Assembly: GCA_002753505.1 (NCBI GenBank)
Contig: PEAG01000008.1
Coordinates: 1 to 64,000, forward strand
Direction of reading: 5' to 3'
Length of the DNA stretch: 64,000 bases
From: Magnetococcales bacterium HCHbin5
GTDB lineage: Bacteria; Pseudomonadota; Magnetococcia; Magnetococcales; Magnetaquicoccaceae
A model generated the notes under the pieces. That model saw only the letters and a program-made list of their open reading frames with translations. It searched no databases and was not told the origin of the DNA. Made by a program: the position numbers and the translations under genes. Numbering within the stretch: position 1 is the first letter of the stretch; the number at the start of each line of letters is the position of its first letter. Below are positions 25,801-34,614 of this stretch, one piece after another.

Positions 25801-26247
25801 AAACTGGAGCTGCTCACCTACAGTTATCTGGGGGATTGGCTGGACCGCCAAAGGCAGGCCGTGGCCCAACAGGTGGACGGCGCGGAAGAAAAGCTGGCTG
25901 CTGCCCTCGACCTGCAAAAACGTCTGGAAGCCATTCTGGCCGGGGAGGTTCCCCTGGATATTTTTGTTCGCTGGAAACCCATCGAACAACAGCCCATCGG
26001 CTGGGAGCCGGACCTGAACGACGGTGTGCGCCTCAACATTCGCCCCTTCATAACCGCCCAGGTGTTGCGTTTTAACAAAAAACCTCAGATCAACATTGCC
26101 TGGGAAAAAGACCGGGGCAAAGATGTGGCCTCCGCCCCCTGGTATCACCGATTCCAGGGCGACCGTATCAATGATCATCATCTGACCCTGGCCGAGAAAC
26201 AGGCCGCACGGTTGGAAAAAGGAAACTTGCCATGCTCAAACAATTGA
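22825..26247 (+). CDS. pglX: BREX adenine-specific DNA methyltransferase PglX
   Basis: Marks host DNA by N6-adenine methylation at a BREX site and is needed for self/non-self discrimination. It is 1140 residues long. The AdoMet motif I is DPCCGSGHFL from residue 297. The catalytic motif IV appears as NVPY at 479-482, where NPPY is the usual form. Residues about 590-765, the likely target-recognition region, are encoded by clearly more AT-rich DNA (about 24.59-25.12 kb) than the flanks. This suggests that the specificity segment was exchanged. The start follows hicA by 25 bases; the 3' end overlaps the ATPase gene by 16 bases. Confidence 0.92.
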   Translation: MFALDRTWRGKLERTVREARQLAESAARVALGYLGVADPEAPPHLSDHDRVLRRRLRAHGRQLGDALATAQEIDRLTEEVAYEHWHRMLFARFLAENSLLMMPDPQHPVAVTLAECEDLAADEGLRNGWEVAARFASRMLPQIFRPDSPIFSLDFPPEYQQKLERLVAELPQEIFTASDALGWVYQFWQAQRKEAVNASEIKIGTRELPAVTQLFTEAYMVAFLLDNSLGAWWAMRRLTEQDWNTAQDEAALRDKLALPGISLDYLRFVRGENGRWQPAAGAFASWPNALNKLKILDPCCGSGHFLVAVFLMLVPMRMVLENLSAQQAADAVLRENLHGLEIDGRCVELAVFALALTAWRYPDAGGYRDLPELQVACSGLSVGASREEWKSLANGNHNLRIALDWLHGEFQDAPTLGSLLNPAKSKTTRLVAWDALSTAMDQALAKDRSDEEREAGIAAQGLARAAQLLDGQYHWVVTNVPYLTRGKQDETLRTYCERHHSAAKNDLATVFLDRCLTFCRAQGTLSVVLPQNWLFLTSYRKFREKLLKDDQWRLLARLGPGAFETISGEVVKAILLVLDQGTTYADELMTMAVANTFSGVDVSQARNAIEKAEMLRVASIMRVDQGGQLENPDARVALDVEKIGELLNTFSHSHHGLVCGDRLRMCVKYWEIETRSGIWIPYCGTVTANLHFGGKDTYLRWCDGTGAIKELKGATNLETHAWDRKGFVVSAMQELPVTLYTGMAFDNNTSVITANNPSHLPAIWCFCSSTEYNAAVRRIDQKLNVTNATLVKIPFDIDHWTQIAQEKYPHGLPKPYTDDPTQWIFHGHPCGSVVWNEETKRLETPSQWRMDAHVLQVAVARLLGYRWPAERDPAMELAEEQRAWVERCTPLLSHADEDGIVCIPAVREKPPAEERLVKLLAAAYGADWSNARLTELLAAAGCAGKSLESWLRELFFLQHCKLFHHRPFVWHIWDGLPEGFAALVNYHQLDRKKLELLTYSYLGDWLDRQRQAVAQQVDGAEEKLAAALDLQKRLEAILAGEVPLDIFVRWKPIEQQPIGWEPDLNDGVRLNIRPFITAQVLRFNKKPQINIAWEKDRGKDVASAPWYHRFQGDRINDHHLTLAEKQAARLEKGNLPCSNN

Positions 26248-27551
26248 ACATACAAAACGTGGGACCGGCCCAGGCCATGGAACTTCAGTTCGGCGACCGG
26301 TTGAATCTATTGACCGGGGATAATGGATTGGGCAAGAGCTTTCTATTGGATATTGCTTGGTGGGCATTGACTAGAAGTTGGCCAGCAGAAGTAAACAACA
26401 AGTTGTCTACAGGCATGACAGCCAAGCCTCATGGCAATGAAAGGCAAAGGTCGGGTATAGAATTTTCTTTTTTAAGCAATGATGAGCCAGTCAAAGGCGA
26501 TTACCACTTTGACCATACAAGCTGGTACTGGGAGAGTGAGCACTACGTACAATTTCCAGGTATAGTCATCTACGCCCAGGCGGATGGAAGCATGGCAATA
26601 TGGGATCAGGTCAGAAATATTTATCGTCATCCAAATGCCATGTGGCGTGGAGTGGATCCCCACAATCGTCCTCCTGCATACGTGTTCAGTCCCGATGAAA
26701 TCTGGAATGGTTTGGATGACAATACAGGTAAACCATTGTGCAATGGTTTGATTGCCGACTGGGCAGGATGGCAAAAGGAACGAGGTTCAACAATCAAGGC
26801 GTTTGAAGAAATTCTTGCCATTCTTTCCCCTTCAAAAGATGAAGAAGTCAAAATAGGCGATTTAACCCGCATCAGATTGACCGATGTTCGGGATATACCC
26901 ACTTTGAAGATGCCGTATGGGCAAGAGGTGCCAATCATGCACGCATCTTCTGGGATTCGGCGTATTCTATCTCTCTGTTATCTGCTGGTCTGGGTATGGC
27001 AGGAACATGCCCAGGCATGCAAACTTCTCGGAACCCCCAAGGCAACTCAACTCGTCTTCCTGATTGATGAGGTTGAGGCCCATTTGCACCCGAAATGGCA
27101 ACGCAGCATTCTTCGTTCTCTATTCAGCATGGCCAAGGAGATTGGAAGATGGCTTCCCGACTCTCAAGTACAATTCATTGTATCAACCCACTCTCCTCTG
27201 ATTCTTGCGTCAATGGAGCCTCTTTTTGATCCCGATCGTGACAAATGGTTTGATATTGACTTGATTCCCGGCAACCATCACAATCCTTTGGTACAACTGA
27301 CAGACCAACCCTTCACGCGCAGAGGAGATGCCTCCAACTGGCTGACCAGCAAAGCCTTTGATTTGAAAAGTGGCGGTTCCCTGGAAGCCGAACAGGTTTT
27401 GGAAGAGGCCTCCATACGGATGAACGAAGGTCTGATTGATGCCGATCAAGTGAGAGCAATTGAACAAAAGTTGCGCTCGGTGTTGGGCGATACCGATCCG
27501 TTCTGGATTCGCTGGCGTTATATCCTGGAGAAAAAGGGGTTGCAACCATGA
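26232..27551 (+). CDS. ABC/RecF-type ATPase, Septu PtuA-like, nested in BREX
   Basis: A 439-residue SMC/RecF/OLD-like ATPase. Walker A GDNGLGKS is at residues 29-36, the signature-like segment HASSGIRRILSL is near 237, Walker B LVFLIDEVEAHLHP is near 275-288 and STHSPLIL is near 318. The next gene, overlapping by four bases, encodes an HNH nuclease, which is the PtuA/PtuB arrangement of Septu defence. It starts inside pglX, so it is firmly part of the operon. The coding DNA is more AT-rich than brxC or pglZ, which suggests separate acquisition. Naming it PtuA is inference from pairing and domain type; it could also be a related retron- or OLD-associated effector. Confidence 0.75.
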   Translation: MLKQLNIQNVGPAQAMELQFGDRLNLLTGDNGLGKSFLLDIAWWALTRSWPAEVNNKLSTGMTAKPHGNERQRSGIEFSFLSNDEPVKGDYHFDHTSWYWESEHYVQFPGIVIYAQADGSMAIWDQVRNIYRHPNAMWRGVDPHNRPPAYVFSPDEIWNGLDDNTGKPLCNGLIADWAGWQKERGSTIKAFEEILAILSPSKDEEVKIGDLTRIRLTDVRDIPTLKMPYGQEVPIMHASSGIRRILSLCYLLVWVWQEHAQACKLLGTPKATQLVFLIDEVEAHLHPKWQRSILRSLFSMAKEIGRWLPDSQVQFIVSTHSPLILASMEPLFDPDRDKWFDIDLIPGNHHNPLVQLTDQPFTRRGDASNWLTSKAFDLKSGGSLEAEQVLEEASIRMNEGLIDADQVRAIEQKLRSVLGDTDPFWIRWRYILEKKGLQP

Positions 27552-28150
27552 TCCCCGTCTCCCCTCAACCCGAACCGGCACAGTTTAATTCTGATGTACG
27601 GCAAAAAGGTTTGGCCCACTTGGCCAAAAAAGGGTTGGCATTGGATCAACCACTTCCAAGTGGAACAAAAATCCAATCCTACTGGCGGAACTGCCTGGAT
27701 GACCTCTACACATCATACCAAAGCACCTGCGCCTATTTGGCTGTCTATTTTGAACGAGGCACAGGGGCCGCATCGGTGGATCACTTTGTCGCCAAATCCC
27801 GGTTGGCAGGGTTGACTTACGAATGGAGCAACTACCGGTTGGCTTGTCTGGGAATGAACCGCTGTAAAAACAATTTTGATGACGTATTGGATCCCTTCAC
27901 TTTGCAAGGCGGTTGGTTTCATTTGGATCTACTGGTAGACGGGCGCATCTTTCCCAATCCGGCTCTTTCCCCGGCAGACCAAGGTCAAGTGACCAATACC
28001 ATCCATCGGCTGGGGCTGAATGATCCGGTACACAAAAAAATGCGTATGCGACATTTTCAGGAATACATTCAGCATCACTTTACGGCTGATTATTTCAAAA
28101 AAATATCTCCCTTTGTCTGGCTCGAAGCAGACCGCCAGGGCTTGTTATGA
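27548..28150 (+). CDS. HNH endonuclease, Septu PtuB-like, nested in BREX
   Basis: A 200-residue HNH nuclease. The motif begins SVDHF (Asp78, His79), continues with YEWSNYRLAC (Asn95) and MNRCKNNF (Asn104, Lys107) and ends at DDVLDPF. This matches the HNH domain found next to ATPases in Septu and similar systems. It overlaps the ATPase gene (ATGA), so the products are probably made in fixed ratio as a complex that cuts nucleic acid when the ATPase senses infection. There are 48 bases before pglZ. Specificity is unknown. Confidence 0.8.
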   Translation: MIPVSPQPEPAQFNSDVRQKGLAHLAKKGLALDQPLPSGTKIQSYWRNCLDDLYTSYQSTCAYLAVYFERGTGAASVDHFVAKSRLAGLTYEWSNYRLACLGMNRCKNNFDDVLDPFTLQGGWFHLDLLVDGRIFPNPALSPADQGQVTNTIHRLGLNDPVHKKMRMRHFQEYIQHHFTADYFKKISPFVWLEADRQGLL

Positions 28151-28198
28151 GAGGCTGCCTGATATGTGCGTGATGGGCCTTTTTTGCCGGAGGAAGAG

Positions 28199-30538
28199 AT
28201 GCGGATCCTTGACCGTTTGATCCAGACCATCCGTTCCGCTGCAACCCATAACCCGGACGCCACCGTGCCACCGGACTGCATCCTTTGGCCGGACAAGGAT
28301 CGGCAATGGGAACCCATCATACCCCGCCTTCTGACAGAGATGCCCGAACTGCTGGTCCTGGGCATGTACGAACCGGAGAGGCGTACCGGTCCCGCCATTT
28401 GGTTGCGCTGCGCCATGGCTGGCAAAGGGATCGAATCCCCCCTCCCCGGCGAGGCCATTCCCGTTCTCTACCTGCCCGGCTTTGGACGGCAAGATCTGCG
28501 CGCCGTGGAAGAGTGCCCGGAGCTCATCAAACCCCTGGCAGAACTGCAATACCGGGGCACCCTCTGGTCTCAGGTCAACGCCAAGGACTGGACCATTCGG
28601 GCCTTTCTCAAAGCGGATCGGGGTGGACTGGGTCTGGATGTGGCCATGGATCAGGGCAGCGGCAACGCCATGCAAATGGCCCTCTATCGCCTGCTGGATG
28701 AAGAGATCCAGCCGCTTGCAGGCCGACGACTGGATCAGGCGTTTTTCAATACCCTGCTGGCTGGGGATGATCCCATCCGCGACATTCTGCAGTGGCTCGA
28801 CCGGGGCGAGTTATTCCGGGAAGAGCGGGACAAAAACAGCTGGAGCGGGTTTGTGGCGGTCTGCACGCTGCGTCTGGGATTTGACCCGGACAACGATGGC
28901 CCGTTGATCGGAGCCGCACGCATGGCAGCCCATGAGGGGGCGTGGCGCGCCGTGTGGGACCGCTTTTGCGAGGCTCCCAAGCGGTATCCCCATATTCCCG
29001 CCCTGATCCGCAAGACCGCCACGCCGAGGGTGCCCTTTGCCGACTTGAGCGGTTGGCCACAACACAATGACCAGGAGGAACGCTCCCTGCGGGGTGATCT
29101 CCTGCCACTCGAATCATGCCCCCCACACACAATCCGGCACCGCCTCCAGGCACTCGAAACACGGCATGGAGAACGGCGGGCCTGGGTCTGGGCAGAACTC
29201 GGAGAATCCCCGCTGGCCCTCGCCCTGGCCCATCTGCATGACCTGGCCGAGGCAACCAGCCGATCCCTGGCCGTGGGAACCATCGAAGAGATGACCGCCT
29301 CCTACTGCAACCAGGAATGGCAAGCCGATGACGCCGCACTGCGGGCCTTATCCACCATTCAAACCGATGAGGCGTTGACGGCGGTACGGGGCGTTGTGCG
29401 CGCCCTCTATCTGCCCTGGCTGGAAGAGGCGGCCCGCCACCTGCAAAAGATGGTACACACGTCGGGCTATCCCGCCCTGGACCTGGGCAAAGAACCGCCC
29501 CCCACGCCTCCGGGTGACTGCATTCTGTTTGTGGATGGTCTGCGGCTGGATACGGCACGGCGTTTGGCCCAAAAACTGGTGGATCGTGGCTTTTCCGTGG
29601 CAGAGCTTCCGCGCTGGTCTGCCCTGCCCAGTGTGACCGCCACCGGCAAGCCAGCCGTGACACCCGTGCGCCACCTCTTGGCTGGCCAGGCCGATCAGGA
29701 AGCGTTTGAGCCGTGTGTCGCTGCCACCGGCCAGTCGCTCAAAGGAGGATATGCCCTGCGCAAAGTGCTGGAAACAGCCGGTTGGCAGGTGCTCGATGCA
29801 GTGGGCACAGGAAATCCCTTAGGTCAGGCATGGTGTACCGTTGGCAACCTGGACCATGAAGGCCACGAACGCGGCTGGAAGCTGGCCCATCATCTGGAGA
29901 CCCTGCTGGACGATATCGCCCACCGGGTCTCTCAGTTGCTCAAGGCCGGGTGGCGACGCATTCGGATTCGGACAGATCATGGATGGTTGTGGATGCCGGG
30001 GGGATTGCCAAAGCGGGAACTGGCCGCCTCATTGTCGGAAACCCGATGGGGACGGTGTGCCGTCATCAAACCGGGGGCCAGAACCGATGCACCCCTGTTC
30101 CCCTGGTCGTGGAATCCCCATCTGTCGGTTGCCCTGGCTGACGGGGTCTGTTGTTATCGTGCGGGCATGGAATATGCGCATGGGGGTCTCAGTTTGCAAG
30201 AGTGCCTGACGCTGGATCTGACCATTGCAGCCACCGACACAGACGAGCCAAACAGCCCCATCACCCTGGCATCCGTACACTGGAAAGGGATGCGTTGCAC
30301 CGTGACCATCGAGGGGGAGTCCGACGAACTCCTGCTGGATATACGCACCCACCCAGGCAACCCGGCCACCAGTGTGGTCAGGCAAATCCGACCCTTTGCG
30401 CCAAAGAAGGGAGGGTGTTCCGTGGTGGTGGAAGATGATGGACTGGAAGGGAGCGAGGCGACGGTTGTCATTCTGAGCGACAGGCAGCAACTGATGGCAC
30501 AACAATCCACTGTAATCGGCGGCGGAGAGAAGAGATGA
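28199..30538 (+). CDS. pglZ: BREX PglZ (alkaline-phosphatase superfamily), type B
   Basis: A 779-residue PglZ protein. The N-terminal part, with DCILWPDKDRQWEPIIPRLL near residue 21 and GPAIWLRCAMA, resembles the BREX-1 'PglZ type B' group, not the E. coli-like type A. The PglZ domain starts near residue 440 with CILFVDGLRLDTARRL, where the Asp residues fit metal ligands, and RTDHGWLWMP near 590 supplies a further Asp-His pair. Some PglZ proteins have metal-dependent nuclease activity. ATG 28199 has GGAGGA five bases upstream and is preferred to GTG 28166. It overlaps brxL by four bases. Confidence 0.9.
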   Translation: MRILDRLIQTIRSAATHNPDATVPPDCILWPDKDRQWEPIIPRLLTEMPELLVLGMYEPERRTGPAIWLRCAMAGKGIESPLPGEAIPVLYLPGFGRQDLRAVEECPELIKPLAELQYRGTLWSQVNAKDWTIRAFLKADRGGLGLDVAMDQGSGNAMQMALYRLLDEEIQPLAGRRLDQAFFNTLLAGDDPIRDILQWLDRGELFREERDKNSWSGFVAVCTLRLGFDPDNDGPLIGAARMAAHEGAWRAVWDRFCEAPKRYPHIPALIRKTATPRVPFADLSGWPQHNDQEERSLRGDLLPLESCPPHTIRHRLQALETRHGERRAWVWAELGESPLALALAHLHDLAEATSRSLAVGTIEEMTASYCNQEWQADDAALRALSTIQTDEALTAVRGVVRALYLPWLEEAARHLQKMVHTSGYPALDLGKEPPPTPPGDCILFVDGLRLDTARRLAQKLVDRGFSVAELPRWSALPSVTATGKPAVTPVRHLLAGQADQEAFEPCVAATGQSLKGGYALRKVLETAGWQVLDAVGTGNPLGQAWCTVGNLDHEGHERGWKLAHHLETLLDDIAHRVSQLLKAGWRRIRIRTDHGWLWMPGGLPKRELAASLSETRWGRCAVIKPGARTDAPLFPWSWNPHLSVALADGVCCYRAGMEYAHGGLSLQECLTLDLTIAATDTDEPNSPITLASVHWKGMRCTVTIEGESDELLLDIRTHPGNPATSVVRQIRPFAPKKGGCSVVVEDDGLEGSEATVVILSDRQQLMAQQSTVIGGGEKR

Positions 30539-32583
30539 TGGAACTGGATGCCGTAGATCGTCTGGCCGCCTCTCTTCTGGACGGTTATTTGGTACGCAAA
30601 GATCTGGTGCGCACCTTCAGTCGCCAGTTTCCGGTCCCCACCTATGTGGTTGAATTTTTGCTCGGTCGCTACTGTGCCAGCATCGATCAGGAAGAGATTG
30701 ACGAAGGGTTGGAGATTGTCCAACGGCAACTGGCATCCAAGACGGTCAAGGCAGGCCAGGAGGAGTTGTTCAAGGCCCGTGCCAGAGAAAATGGCGAGGT
30801 CAAAATCATCGACCTGATCAGCGTGCGCCTGGATGCCAAGAGCGATGCCTATCTGGCCACATTGCCCTCGTTGCGCCTCACCGATGTGCGCATCAGCCCG
30901 ACGTTGGTGGCCGAGCATGAACGCATGTTGACCGGCGGTTTTTACGCCGAAGTCACGTTGACCTATGATGCGCCCATTGCCCAGGAGAAAAATGGCCGTC
31001 CCTTTGGTGTGGAGAATCTGCGCGCCATCCAGTTATCCAAACGGGAGGTGTTGGAACCGTTGGCCGAGGCGAGACGGGCATTCTCCACGGTGGACTGGAA
31101 AACGTTGCTCTTGCGCAGTGTGGGCATTGAGCCTGCGCCATTGTCGGAGCGGAGCAAAAATGCCTTGTTGCTGCGGATGGTTCCTTTTGTGGAGCGCAAC
31201 CATAACCTGGTGGAGCTGGGGCCACGAGGTACCGGCAAGAGCCATCTGTTTCAGCAGGTTTCACCGTATGCCCACCTGATTTCGGGCGGAAAAGCCACCG
31301 TGGCACGGATGTTTGTCAACAATGCCAGCGGTCAACGGGGATTGGTTTGCCAATATGATGTGGTCTGTTTTGATGAGATCTCCGGCATCTCCTTTGACCA
31401 GAAGGATGGCGTCAACATCATGAAGGGTTACATGGAGTCTGGAGAGTTCAGCCGGGGCAAGGAGAGCATTCGGGCAGACGGCAGTCTGGTGCTGGTGGGC
31501 AACTTTGAGGTAGATGTAACGCATCAGCAGCGCATTGGCCATCTTTTCGGTCCCCTGCCCCCGGAGATGCGGGACGACACCGCCTTCATGGATCGCATTC
31601 ACGCCTTTCTGCCCGGCTGGGATGTGCCGAAGATAGACCGGACGTTGCTGACCAACCATTTTGGCATGGTCAGCGATTTTTTAGCGGAATGCTTCAGCCA
31701 ACTGCGCACCCAAAGCCGTGTTCCGGCCATGCAAAATCGTCTCTCTTTTGGGGGTGCCCTGAGTGGTCGTGACACCAATGCGGTCCACAAGACGGTCAGC
31801 GGATTGCTGAAACTGCTCTATCCCTCCGCCGATCTTCCGATTCCCGATGCGGATCTGGAGTGGGCGGTCCGTGTGGCCCTGGAGGCCAGAAGAAGGGTCA
31901 AGGAGCAGCAAAAGCGCATCGGAACAGCCGAATTCCGCAACACCCATTTCAGCTATGTGATGGGCGAGGATGGGATCGAAAAATTTGTTGCCACGCCAGA
32001 ACTGCAAAGCGAGGGCGGCATTGGGGGAGATCCCTTGGAACCGGGACAGATTTGGACCCTCAGTCCGGGAGGACAGGAGGAACCGCCTGGACTGTACCGC
32101 ATTGAGGTCAACGAAGGACCGGGCAGCGGTGTCAAGCTCCTCAACAAGCCGGTTCCCTCCGGTTTCAAGGAGTCCATTGGCTTTGCGGAACAAAATTTTT
32201 ATGCCCGTTCGTCTCAGTTGGTGGGCGACAGAAATCCCAGGCAACATGAGTTCACGGTGCAGTTGCGGGCATTCGATGCCGCCAAGTCCGGATCCAAGAT
32301 CGGCATGGCCGCCCTGATCGCCCTGTGTACCGCTCTGCTCAAGAAAAGTGTGCGGGGCGGACTGATCGTGGCGGGTGAGATCAATCTGGGGGGCTCCATT
32401 GAACCGATCCACAACGCCGTGATGCTGGCCGAGATCGCGGTCGAAAAAGGGGCCACGGCCCTGCTTATGCCGGTCTCCTGCCGACGGCCATTGATCGATT
32501 TGTCGGATGAGATGGCCACCAGGGTGGATATTCAATTTTATGCCGATGCCCGTGATGCCCTGCTCAAGTCCATCATGGATTGA
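30535..32583 (+). CDS. brxL: BREX protein BrxL (Lon-related AAA+ protein)
   Basis: Defining gene of type 1 BREX, 682 residues. It has an N-terminal region, an AAA+ core with Walker A GPRGTGKSH near residue 231 and Walker B VVCFDEISG near 277, and a C-terminal Lon-protease-like domain from about 560. In that domain a Ser is present (SGSKIG). The segment that should carry the Lon catalytic Lys reads GSIEPIHNAVMLAE, without a Lys at the aligned position. Proteolysis is therefore doubtful, and a DNA-linked motor role is more likely. It is the last gene of the operon; its stop is eight bases before the right-hand direct repeat. Confidence 0.93.
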   Translation: MMELDAVDRLAASLLDGYLVRKDLVRTFSRQFPVPTYVVEFLLGRYCASIDQEEIDEGLEIVQRQLASKTVKAGQEELFKARARENGEVKIIDLISVRLDAKSDAYLATLPSLRLTDVRISPTLVAEHERMLTGGFYAEVTLTYDAPIAQEKNGRPFGVENLRAIQLSKREVLEPLAEARRAFSTVDWKTLLLRSVGIEPAPLSERSKNALLLRMVPFVERNHNLVELGPRGTGKSHLFQQVSPYAHLISGGKATVARMFVNNASGQRGLVCQYDVVCFDEISGISFDQKDGVNIMKGYMESGEFSRGKESIRADGSLVLVGNFEVDVTHQQRIGHLFGPLPPEMRDDTAFMDRIHAFLPGWDVPKIDRTLLTNHFGMVSDFLAECFSQLRTQSRVPAMQNRLSFGGALSGRDTNAVHKTVSGLLKLLYPSADLPIPDADLEWAVRVALEARRRVKEQQKRIGTAEFRNTHFSYVMGEDGIEKFVATPELQSEGGIGGDPLEPGQIWTLSPGGQEEPPGLYRIEVNEGPGSGVKLLNKPVPSGFKESIGFAEQNFYARSSQLVGDRNPRQHEFTVQLRAFDAAKSGSKIGMAALIALCTALLKKSVRGGLIVAGEINLGGSIEPIHNAVMLAEIAVEKGATALLMPVSCRRPLIDLSDEMATRVDIQFYADARDALLKSIMD

Positions 32584-32590
32584 AGGTTCC

Positions 32591-32697
32591 CCGGTTGAGG
32601 CTGTTCATATCAGGTGTTTATGTTATCCATGTCTGCCTGAAAAATGCAAACGCGGGCCAGCATAGTCGAGGGGAAGAGAGGGTGTAAAGGGGGGAGA
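32591..32697 (+). repeat. Direct repeat, right copy, flanking the BREX island
   Basis: Same orientation as 17141-17248, beginning CCGGTTGAGG and ending GGGTGTAAAGGGGGG. The promoter-like boxes on the minus strand (TTTACA at 32688-32683, TATGCT at 32664-32659) are kept with the same 18-base spacing, but here they point back into brxL. The copy sits directly after the last BREX gene, so the two copies bracket the island and little else. Confidence 0.85.
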
Positions 32698-32897
32698 GGA
32701 TGGCATCTGCTCTTCTTGCAAGGATTTTGCGGGGTGGTAGCGGATAGAGTTCCTTTCACCCGTTCTCCGGGTAGAGTATCATGCACGCAGATTGTCGTTG
32801 GAGCATGTCGGGCCAACCGGTTCGCAGCCAGACACTCACCCTCCAGATGGTGATTTGTCTAAAAGGGATTTAAATTCAATCTGGTGTTGTCAAGACA
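32698..32897. other. Gap between the island and the diguanylate cyclase gene
   Basis: No gene, RNA or strong promoter could be identified. A short inverted repeat ACCCGTTCTCCGGGT lies at 32759-32773. The gene downstream has no clear ribosome site. Confidence 0.35.
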
Positions 32898-34583
32898 ATG
32901 ATCAATACATCTCCATGGTACCACCGGTTTTACGGGCCGTTTGGCAGAGTGGCCGACATTTTCCGTGCGCGCTTTTTGCGGAAAAGTTTTCTGTTGACCC
33001 TCGTCCTGGTCATCCTGTTGCCGATACATGCCTTCCAGGTCACCTACCCCTCCTTTCGCAACCTGCTGACCCGCTTCACAGAAGAAAATGCCATCCGGGT
33101 GGCCAACCATATGGCCTCCTCGGTAGTGACAAGGGTGCAAAATGAGGCTGGCTCCGCCCATGCGTTGGTGGTGACCGATGCGTTCAAGTCCGCCATGGCC
33201 CATGTTGCCGAGGCGTTTCATCTGTACAAGTACCGATTGTTTGATGCATCAGGACGCATCCTGCACTCCTCTGTTCAACGAGAGGTGGGTACGCTCAATG
33301 AACATGCCTATTTCCATGACGTGGTTGCCAAAGGCCAACCGCTCAGCATGACGGTCCAGAAAGACCATCGGACGATGGAGAACGAAACATTCAAATTGGA
33401 TGTGGTGGAGACCTATGTTCCCATTATGCAAGAGGGGCAGTTTCTCGGGGCTTTTGAGATTTATTTCGATATCACCCCGTGGCGCAAACAGGTGGACTGG
33501 GTGGTCACCCTCTCCTCCCTGGTGCTGTTTGCCATGGTTGCCCTCTTTTTCCTGGTGGTTCTGACTACCCGTTTCCATGTCGTGCGACGGGTTGGTGAAT
33601 TCATGCAATCGATCACCGAGGCCGCCCGGGGAGATTTTCATCGGCAAATCAAGGTCGCCGGTCGGGATGAATTGACGGACATGGCCGTCTGTTTCAATGC
33701 GATGGGCAAAGAGTTGCTCGGTCTGCATAAGGGATTGCAGGATGAACACAACAAGTTGACGACCATCATTCTGAGTGCCCGCGAGGGCATCGTGGTGACC
33801 GATTGGCAGGGCAAAGTGGTACTGATCAACCCGGCGGCAGAAAGATTGCTGCAAAAAAGTGCCGAACAGATTGTGCAGGAAGGGTTTTTGAACCTTCTGG
33901 ACGATCCGGTCTATCTGCAGGTTTATCTGGAAAAATCCGGTATCGATGTGCCGACGACGGTGGTACATCACAACCGGGTGTTGAATGTGCATGCCAACAC
34001 CATTCACACCCCCGACGGCCTCCTGATCGGCTCGGCGGCCCTGTTCCGGGATGTGACCGAGGAGAAGCGGCTGGAAAAACAGCTGAGAATCATGTCAAAC
34101 ACAGACTCTTTGACCGGTCTCTACAACAGGCGTTTCCTGGATGAGACCTTGTGTGACGAGTTCAGTCGCTCCAAGCGTTACCACCAAAGTCTGGCCGTCC
34201 TGATGCTGGATATCGACCATTTCAAGCGTTTCAACGATGAACATGGCCATGACCAGGGGGATCGGATATTGCAGGCGGTGGCGGGCGTGCTGCAGCACTC
34301 TTGCCGGGATGTGGATTTCCCTTGTCGCTACGGGGGCGAAGAGTTCTGCCTGATTTTGCCCAATACCGCCTTGGAGGGGGCCAAGCAGATGGCGGAACGG
34401 TTGCGCGTGGGTGTGGAACGGATGCGGGTGGATGACCTGCAGGTGACAATCAGCCTGGGCGTGGCTGTCTATCCCCTGGTTGGCGATTGTCCGGTAGAGT
34501 TGCAAAAGGCTGCGGATGAAGCCCTGTACCAGGCCAAACGGGCCGGGCGCAACCGGTACTGTGTCGTCGAGTCGGATGTGTGA
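32898..34583 (+). CDS. Membrane-bound diguanylate cyclase (sensor-HAMP-PAS-GGDEF)
   Basis: Makes cyclic di-GMP from two GTP in response to a periplasmic signal. It has TM1 at about residues 32-50, a periplasmic sensor to about 200, TM2 at about 205-228, a HAMP region with VAGRDELTDMAVCFNAMG near 253, and a PAS domain at 285-395 (REGIVVTDWQGKVVLINPAAE). The GGDEF domain runs from about 400. Its active-site motif is GGEEF near residue 477, a functional variant. The product-inhibition site RxxD is present as RDVD five residues before it. The ribosome site is weak. It stands alone, outside the right-hand repeat, and faces the convergent STAS gene. Confidence 0.92.
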   Translation: MINTSPWYHRFYGPFGRVADIFRARFLRKSFLLTLVLVILLPIHAFQVTYPSFRNLLTRFTEENAIRVANHMASSVVTRVQNEAGSAHALVVTDAFKSAMAHVAEAFHLYKYRLFDASGRILHSSVQREVGTLNEHAYFHDVVAKGQPLSMTVQKDHRTMENETFKLDVVETYVPIMQEGQFLGAFEIYFDITPWRKQVDWVVTLSSLVLFAMVALFFLVVLTTRFHVVRRVGEFMQSITEAARGDFHRQIKVAGRDELTDMAVCFNAMGKELLGLHKGLQDEHNKLTTIILSAREGIVVTDWQGKVVLINPAAERLLQKSAEQIVQEGFLNLLDDPVYLQVYLEKSGIDVPTTVVHHNRVLNVHANTIHTPDGLLIGSAALFRDVTEEKRLEKQLRIMSNTDSLTGLYNRRFLDETLCDEFSRSKRYHQSLAVLMLDIDHFKRFNDEHGHDQGDRILQAVAGVLQHSCRDVDFPCRYGGEEFCLILPNTALEGAKQMAERLRVGVERMRVDDLQVTISLGVAVYPLVGDCPVELQKAADEALYQAKRAGRNRYCVVESDV

Positions 34584-34614
34584 TCCGCGCCCGTTCCCGC
34601 CAGCTTGACACGTT

